Source of the DNA: Candidatus Rokuibacteriota bacterium | Lineage (GTDB): Bacteria; Methylomirabilota; Methylomirabilia; Rokubacteriales; CSP1-6 | DNA length: 34,923 bases | Assembly (NCBI GenBank): GCA_003220265.1 | Contig: QHRW01000027.1 | Location: forward strand, 1 to 34,923 | Reading direction: 5' to 3' | In this document: piece after piece, positions 30,933-34,923 of the stretch | How positions within the stretch are numbered: position 1 is the stretch's first letter | Layout of the letters: every line of letters begins with the position of its first letter | Made by a program: the position numbers and the translations under genes | Notes under the pieces: model-generated | The model's input: only the letters and a program-made list of their open reading frames with translations | The model's database searches: none | Told to the model about the DNA's origin: nothing

Positions 30933-31264
30933 AGCCCGACCAGCACGCTCGCGGCCGCCACGAGCAGGAACTGCCACGGCACCGCGACACGGCCGCTCGT
31001 CACCCACGCCAGCGCGAGAGCGACGCACGCCACGTTCCAGACGATCCCCACGTACACGTTCGGTGCTCCGCCGAACAGCCGTGCGTACGGCGTGCGCACG
31101 ACGATCACGCACGACGACGTGTCGGCGCCACAGGTCTTGAACAGGATTCCCAGACGGTGGCGAAGCCCGGGCCACCGGTCGAGGATCAGCGACGTGAAGT
31201 AGAGATTGATCAGCAGCGCGGGGACGGTCAGCGCGACGAGACCGATCGCCAGCCCCGCCGTCAT
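30815..31264 (-). CDS. VKOR-like membrane thiol oxidoreductase, candidate selenoprotein (in-frame TGA as Sec128)
   Basis: The frame from ATG 31264 has a hydrophobic helix (5-27), a loop Cys pair Cys45 and Cys52 (KTCGADTSSCVIVV), a YARLFGGAPNVYVG turn, two helices (about 70-88 and 95-118) and then QPCPL before a TGA at 30881-30883. That TGA takes the place of the second Cys of the VKOR active-site CxxC. Reading on in the same frame gives IAGHALHAAVAALLAYAWRV, a good fourth membrane helix, and a stop at 30815, for 149 residues in all. VKOR enzymes reoxidise DsbA-like partners at the membrane using quinone. Stopping at the TGA (127 aa) would remove the catalytic pair and the last helix. Alternatives are a nonsense mutation or a sequence error. 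The start overlaps the thioesterase stop by 4 bp. Confidence 0.55.
30841..30863 (-). promoter_or_regulatory. Bacterial SECIS-like hairpin downstream of the in-frame TGA
   Basis: Minus strand: GCA-CGCGGC, loop GGTC (30854-30851), GCCGCG, one bulged C, TGC. This is a 9-bp stem with one bulge, and the loop starts 26 nt after the TGA. Bacterial SECIS elements lie directly after UGA with the key loop G about 16-37 nt away, and the E. coli fdhF loop also contains GGUC. GC-rich DNA forms hairpins easily, so support is moderate. Confidence 0.45.
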
Positions 31265-32040
31265 GTGCCGCCTCGTTGCTCCAGCACCAGTGACTGGAGC
31301 CCGCGGCCGACCGTGCCGCGCGTGTCGCAGATCCGGGTGTCGGCGAGCCCGATGCCGCTCGGTTCATAGGCCGAGACCGAGTCGAGGCCGACCCACTCGC
31401 CCTCCAGCGGCCGGGACAACGCCACCGTGAGGTCGGCATTGACCGCCGTCTGCAGCCGGTGGTCGATGGCGGCGCTGACACCGCTGCTCGAGTCGGCGGC
31501 GATCAGCACGCGCTCCAGCGGCGAGGGTGGCGTACCGGGAAGAAGCGGCACGCGCTGCCGCATCCACGCCGCCGCGCGGCCGCTGCCGAACTCGCCGCGG
31601 GCCAGGCGCGTCTCCATCGCGGTGTGATAGCCGTCGGGCTCACGGAAGAAGGGAAACTGGAAGGGCGCCGAGGCCTCCGGCAGCGGCAGCCCCGATGCGT
31701 CGTCGGTCAGCGGCTTGAGGGACACGGCGTCCCGCCGGATGAGGGTGATCACGGCGTGCGCGACGATCGTCTCCGTGTGGAGCAGGAAACCGATCCAGCG
31801 CTGAACCTTGGAGCCGTGGCGGAGCGGCTCGAGACGGACGCGCAGCCGATCGATCGGCACCGGACGGAGAAAGTCGATCGTGAAGCGGACGACGGACAGC
31901 TCCGGGACGGCGGCTTCCACGACGTGCGCGACGAGCGCGGCCGGCGGGCCGCCGTGCTGGTGCGTCCGGCTCCACGGCCCGCGGGTGTGCGACGTGGCGA
32001 TCCACCCGTCGCCATCGGGAACGAAGAACGCGTCCGTCAT
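31261..32040 (-). CDS. Thioesterase family protein (double hot-dog, TesB-like)
   Basis: The 259-aa protein resembles acyl-CoA thioesterase II-like double hot-dog proteins: RTHQHGGPPAALVAHVVEAA (25-44), where HGGPPAAL matches the first hot-dog helix, VVRFTIDFLRPVPID, and a second half with ADSSSGVSAAID and LTVALSRPLEGEWVGLDSVS. It should hydrolyse acyl-CoA esters; chain length is unknown. No signal peptide. The ATG at 32040 overlaps the MFS stop by 4 bp and its stop overlaps the VKOR-like start by 4 bp, giving a three-gene operon MFS, thioesterase, VKOR-like. Confidence 0.8.
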   Translation of the reverse strand: MTDAFFVPDGDGWIATSHTRGPWSRTHQHGGPPAALVAHVVEAAVPELSVVRFTIDFLRPVPIDRLRVRLEPLRHGSKVQRWIGFLLHTETIVAHAVITLIRRDAVSLKPLTDDASGLPLPEASAPFQFPFFREPDGYHTAMETRLARGEFGSGRAAAWMRQRVPLLPGTPPSPLERVLIAADSSSGVSAAIDHRLQTAVNADLTVALSRPLEGEWVGLDSVSAYEPSGIGLADTRICDTRGTVGRGLQSLVLEQRGGT

Positions 32041-33302
32041 GCGCTCATGCCGGCCGGCAGAATCCTCCCCGGGCGCCTCAGCAGCCCCACCGCGATGCAG
32101 ATGTTGAGCAGGTTCCACAGGATGCCGTTGAGGAACGCGGCCTGGTAGGAGCCCGTGAGGTCGAAGATCACGCCGGACATCCAGCCACCGAGCGCCATGC
32201 CGAACACGGTCGCCATCAGCACCGTGCCCACGCGCACCCCGGCCTCCTGGGGCGGAAAGAACTCTCGCACGATGACGGCGTAGGCCGGCACGATGCCGCC
32301 CTGGAACAGGCCGAACAGCGCCGACACGACGTAGAGCGAGGCGAGCCCATCGAAGGGCAGAAAGAGCAGGAGCGCCAACGCCTGCAGACTCGAGCCAAGC
32401 AGCAGTGTGCGCCGCCCCCCGATGCGGTCGCAGATCCAGCCCGAGGTCAGCCGGCTCACCACGCCGAACCCGAGCATCAGCGACAGCATCTGCGCGCCTC
32501 GCGCGGCGCCGTGGCCGAGGTCGCCCGCGTACGCGACGATGTGGACCTGCGGCATCGACATCGCGACGCAGCAGCTCAGGCCGGCGATGACCAGCACGAT
32601 CTGCAGCGCGGCCGGCGACATCCCCAGCGGCCGCGACGTCCGCAACGCGACCTCGACAGTCGGCGACGCGGGCGCGCCCCGCGGCGAGCGCCGCCGGAGA
32701 GCCAGCGTGAGCGGCACCATGGTCGTCACGCAGAAGACGGCGATCCCCAGGTAGGTCCAGCGCCAGCCCATGCGCTCGATGCCGTGCTGCACGACCGGCG
32801 GCCAGACGGTGCCGGCGAGGTAGCTGCCGCAGGCGATGATCGCCACGGCCATTCCCCGACGGCGCGTGAACCAGAGCGAGGTGTCGGCGATGATCGGCGC
32901 AAACGTGGCCGAGCTGGCGCCGCCGACCAGCAGGCCCTGGGCCAGGATGAAGTGCCAGAGGCTCGTCGCCTGGCTGGCGGCGACGTATCCGAGGCTCAGC
33001 GCGATCGCCCCGCCGGCGGCCGGCACGAAGATGCCGAAACGATCGGAAAGGCGCCCCATCAGGATGCCGCCGAACCCGAAGCAGATCATCGTCGCGGTGT
33101 AGGGCAGCGACGCGGCGGCACGTGCGACGCCGAACTCCGCCTGGACCGCCGGCAGGACGACGATCACGGACCACATGCCCACGCCGCCGATGGCGGACAG
33201 CAGGAGCGCGGCAAAGAGCCGGGCCCAGGCATAGGCGGACTCCGGTGCGTCACGCGAAGCGTCGCCTACTCGGCTCCCGACGTCGACGGCGGGCTCGGGC
33301 AT
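32037..33302 (-). CDS. MFS transporter (third carrier, distinct from the paralog pair)
   Basis: The 421-aa protein has about 12 membrane segments after a 25-residue cytoplasmic N-terminus and MFS motifs MGRLSDRFGIF (about 82-92) and ICDRIGGRRTLLLG in the second half, plus SWFTRRRGMA-like LWFTRRRGMAVA after segment 5. It is of the OFA/MCT type but clearly more distant from the proteins at 7162 and 9117. The substrate is unknown; a monocarboxylate would suit the neighbouring thioesterase (inference). It is the first gene of its operon; the 187 bp upstream to the glycosyltransferase hold no recognisable gene. Confidence 0.86.
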   Translation of the reverse strand: MPEPAVDVGSRVGDASRDAPESAYAWARLFAALLLSAIGGVGMWSVIVVLPAVQAEFGVARAAASLPYTATMICFGFGGILMGRLSDRFGIFVPAAGGAIALSLGYVAASQATSLWHFILAQGLLVGGASSATFAPIIADTSLWFTRRRGMAVAIIACGSYLAGTVWPPVVQHGIERMGWRWTYLGIAVFCVTTMVPLTLALRRRSPRGAPASPTVEVALRTSRPLGMSPAALQIVLVIAGLSCCVAMSMPQVHIVAYAGDLGHGAARGAQMLSLMLGFGVVSRLTSGWICDRIGGRRTLLLGSSLQALALLLFLPFDGLASLYVVSALFGLFQGGIVPAYAVIVREFFPPQEAGVRVGTVLMATVFGMALGGWMSGVIFDLTGSYQAAFLNGILWNLLNICIAVGLLRRPGRILPAGMSA

Positions 33303-33489
33303 GTGCGCCCGCTCAGTATCCAGGTTCTCTCACCGTTTGTACTCGGCCAATTGGCGAGCCTGGGGCGCTCGATTGGCCCGGCGGAGACTGCGCTGGCCTC
33401 AGCGGCTACCGGACGATCCGGTCCTCGCGCTTTCTCGCCTGGGATGAGTGATCTCACTGCTCGGCGCCATCCGGTCGACCCTGTCCCGC

Positions 33490-34332
33490 TCATCCAGGGC
33501 GTTGGTGACACGCTCGCACCAGTTGCTCCGGTCGTAGATCACCAACCGCCTCATCAAATTCCGCCGACAGGGCCGAGTATCTTGCCGGCGCCCCGGACAC
33601 CTGCTGGAAGTGAGGCTCACGGTGATCCCTGGCCCAACTGAAATAGGGGTTCGAGGCCTCGCGGCGCTCGTACACGCCGGCCAGCGTGCCTCGTCCAAGG
33701 TGCACGATGAATCCACTCGCCGTGAACGGAAACGTGGCGATTGGAATCTGGACACGGCGACACGACTGTTCAAAGTCGCCGACCGGATCGCCTCCTTCGA
33801 GGAACGGGCCGATCTCAGGGCGCCAGGCGCGGGCGGGATCGATCAGGAGCGAATATCCACGGAGGCGAACGTCCTGGTGCCACGTGTTCCACGCCGCCTC
33901 TCCAAGCAGCGCCGCCCCTGCAGATCGCGCTGCCGATACGGCCTCGGTGGCCGCATCCGGTCGCGCCACCACGCAGTCCGAGTCCAGCAGCCACAGCCAC
34001 GGGCGATCGCCATCGACGGCGCGCGACGCACAATGAGACAGCGCCTGGCTCATCCCCGGACCGTGATAGCGGTTCGTGCCGTTCAGGATCGGCTCGCACA
34101 GACCGGCGCCAGCGCAGGCTCGGAGAATTGCGACAGATCCGTCCGCCGAGCCATTGTCCACGACCACCACCGATCGCAGCTCGGAGCCCAAGAATCGGTA
34201 CAGCGACCAGAGCAGCATCGAGACCAGGCGCTTCGTGTTGTAGTTCACGGTCACGACCGTGACACCATGGGGTTCGATCGCAAGGTCCGTGGTCGGCCAC
34301 CACGAGACTCGCTCCCTCACCTCGCCAGTCAT
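33490..34332 (-). CDS. Glycosyltransferase family 2-like protein
   Basis: The 280-aa protein has a GT-A fold start: TVVTVNYNTKRLVSMLLWSL, VVVVDNGSADGSV (Asp59-Asn60) and the metal-binding DSD at 117-119 in LWLLDSDCVV, then FEQSCRR and TFPFTASGFIVHLGRGT. It most likely transfers a sugar in surface polysaccharide synthesis; donor and acceptor are unknown, and no other polysaccharide genes are near. The ATG at 34332 lies directly against the T-run of the tRNA terminator and lacks a Shine-Dalgarno, so the true start may be a little downstream (GTG at 34320). Confidence 0.75.
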   Translation of the reverse strand: MTGEVRERVSWWPTTDLAIEPHGVTVVTVNYNTKRLVSMLLWSLYRFLGSELRSVVVVDNGSADGSVAILRACAGAGLCEPILNGTNRYHGPGMSQALSHCASRAVDGDRPWLWLLDSDCVVARPDAATEAVSAARSAGAALLGEAAWNTWHQDVRLRGYSLLIDPARAWRPEIGPFLEGGDPVGDFEQSCRRVQIPIATFPFTASGFIVHLGRGTLAGVYERREASNPYFSWARDHREPHFQQVSGAPARYSALSAEFDEAVGDLRPEQLVRACHQRPG

Positions 34333-34377
34333 GGAAAAACGGAGACGGGCACTCCGGCTGTTACCGAAGTGCCCGTC
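34333..34377 (-). terminator. Rho-independent terminator downstream of the tRNA-Lys fragment
   Basis: GACGGGCACT (34344-34353) pairs perfectly with AGTGCCCGTC (34368-34377); CGG/CCG inside the loop adds three more pairs. On the minus strand the stem is followed by TCCGTTTTT. It lies 6 bp past the CCA of the tRNA fragment, so it is the tRNA gene's own terminator. Confidence 0.75.
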
Positions 34378-34383
34378 GTGTGT

Positions 34384-34431
34384 TGGTGGGCCGTCAAGGA
34401 CTCGAACCTTGGACCCGCTGATTAAGAGTCA
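34384..34431 (-). tRNA. 3' half of tRNA-Lys (anticodon CTT), 5' half missing
   Basis: The minus strand reads from an anticodon loop CTCTTAA (anticodon CTT) through the stem TCAGC, the variable loop, the T-arm CAAGG-TTCGAGT-CCTTG and the acceptor strand ACGGCCC-A-CCA. To the 5' side (higher coordinates) the expected D-arm and GGGCCGT acceptor strand are absent; even the anticodon stem pairs for only three bases. It is therefore a partial tRNA, as left at the far end of an element integrated into a tRNA 3' end. A complete tRNA-Lys(CTT) is expected elsewhere. Confidence 0.72.
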
Positions 34432-34649
34432 CTTCGCGTGGGGCAGCATCGGATACCATCGCGCAGAATCCGCGGCAATTACACGGCCGAACCGCGCTAG
34501 TCCGGGCTCGATTCTGTGCGTTGCTTGATCTGGCGTTTCCCCCAGTTCTGACCCGCCCAGGTCGCCCGATGCCGTGAGGCGTTGGATCCCCGTGTCGCGG
34601 CGAATGCTGTTCGGCGCCACCGATACTGCTGTCACCTCACCGAGACCCG
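34432..34649. other. Noncoding stretch beside the tRNA fragment
   Basis: This 218-bp stretch between the tRNA fragment and the crotonase stop shows no convincing gene. A 74-codon open frame on the minus strand covers it but runs into the tRNA fragment, has no ribosome binding site and resembles nothing I know. Together with the terminator and tRNA fragment it makes the longest gene-free part of the window. Confidence 0.6.
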
Positions 34650-34923
34650 TCACGCCGAGCGGGCTCGCTTGTTCTGGGCTGCGGTGCGCGCCACGTCCGC
34701 GGCGCTGATGCCTTCGAGCGCGAGGCTGTAGTCCGAGCCCTCATCGATGATGCGGCGCAGCTTTTGGGTGAGTGCGATCCGAGTGTAGCGGCTGGTGAGC
34801 GGCGGCAGCGCGGCGATCGTGTCGGCGATCTCGTGGGCGCGGGCGAGCAGCCGGTCGGCGGGCACGATCTCGTTGACGACGCCCCAGGCCTTGGCGGTCT
34901 GCGCGTCGAGCACCTGGCGGGTC
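34650..34923 (-). CDS. Enoyl-CoA hydratase/isomerase family protein, C-terminal part (cut by window edge)
   Basis: The visible 90 residues are the C-terminal end of a crotonase: LDAQTAKAWGVVNEIVPADR is the conserved block after the catalytic core, followed by the trimerisation helices (ALPPLTSRYTRIALTQKLRR, DYSLALEGISAADV). The frame is open to the right edge at base 34923, so about two thirds of the gene lies outside. The reaction (hydratase, isomerase or hydrolase) cannot be told because the oxyanion-hole and catalytic glutamates are not in view. Confidence 0.82.
   Translation of the reverse strand, partial: TRQVLDAQTAKAWGVVNEIVPADRLLARAHEIADTIAALPPLTSRYTRIALTQKLRRIIDEGSDYSLALEGISAADVARTAAQNKRARSA

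Noticed and set aside
34384..34460. Complete tRNA gene
   Set aside because: The D-arm and 5' acceptor strand are missing; only the 3' half from the anticodon loop onward is present.
34429..34653. 74-codon minus-strand frame between the tRNA fragment and the crotonase
   Set aside because: It overlaps the tRNA fragment, has no ribosome binding site and no recognisable sequence.

Overview
This is a GC-rich (roughly 70% by eye), gene-dense bacterial chromosome segment with many 4-bp ATGA overlaps. The mix of genes suggests a metabolically versatile soil or subsurface bacterium: NMT1-type transporters, OFA-like MFS carriers, a coxMSL-type molybdenum hydroxylase, amidohydrolase-2, MauG-type cytochromes, and an ECF42-type sigma factor with YCII/DGPF proteins. 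Candidatus Rokubacteria (Methylomirabilota) or a similar lineage would fit. That is inference from gene content; there is no rRNA or marker gene here. No CRISPR array, insertion sequence or complete tRNA was found.

Layout. 109-1256 (-): a 68-aa protein, RidA, and a type II lumazine synthase. 1411-3135 (+): a TPP enzyme. 3140-8382 (-): MFS carrier, ABC ATPase, permease, NMT1 binding protein and a disulfide oxidoreductase. 8486-8929 (+): secreted peptidoglycan-binding protein. 8941-13148 (-): a long, tightly overlapped operon of YCII, tandem SRPBCC, BNR/Asp-box protein, MoaD-like protein, YCII and MFS, ending in a decayed VOC gene. 13287-18032: divergent YCII, DoxX, ECF42-type sigma factor, NMT1-like protein, MlaC, lone receiver domain, PhnB-like VOC protein. 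18215-21036 (+): amidohydrolase and LigD-type polymerase. 21280-25661 (+): MauG-like peroxidase, cupredoxin, diheme cytochrome c and an unusual chemoreceptor. 25642-26736 (-): ATP-dependent DNA ligase. 26930-30932 (+): molybdenum hydroxylase M-S-L plus a MoaD-like protein. 30815-33302 (-): MFS, thioesterase and a VKOR-like membrane protein. 33490-34923 (-): glycosyltransferase, 3' half of a tRNA-Lys with its terminator, and the C-terminal part of a crotonase.

Two observations stand out. First, four copies of TGTCGA-N17-CGACC, all with exactly 17 bp spacing, sit just upstream of the YCII operon, the divergent YCII gene, doxX and the PhnB-like gene, and all surround the ECF42-type sigma gene. 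This looks like a locally encoded regulon that includes a MoaD/BNR pair of unknown function. Second, the VKOR-like gene has an in-frame TGA exactly at the second Cys position of its CPxC active site. It is followed in the same frame by a plausible last membrane helix and by a hairpin with a GGTC apical loop about 26 nt downstream, so it is a candidate selenoprotein.

Other oddities are a chemoreceptor with a Pro/Ala-rich insert in its periplasmic region inside a cytochrome operon, a MoaD-like protein that has lost its stop after the GG terminus, an SRPBCC protein with a collapsed first domain, and a tRNA fragment suggesting an integration junction. All identifications come from reading motifs and translations by eye; no database search was run.
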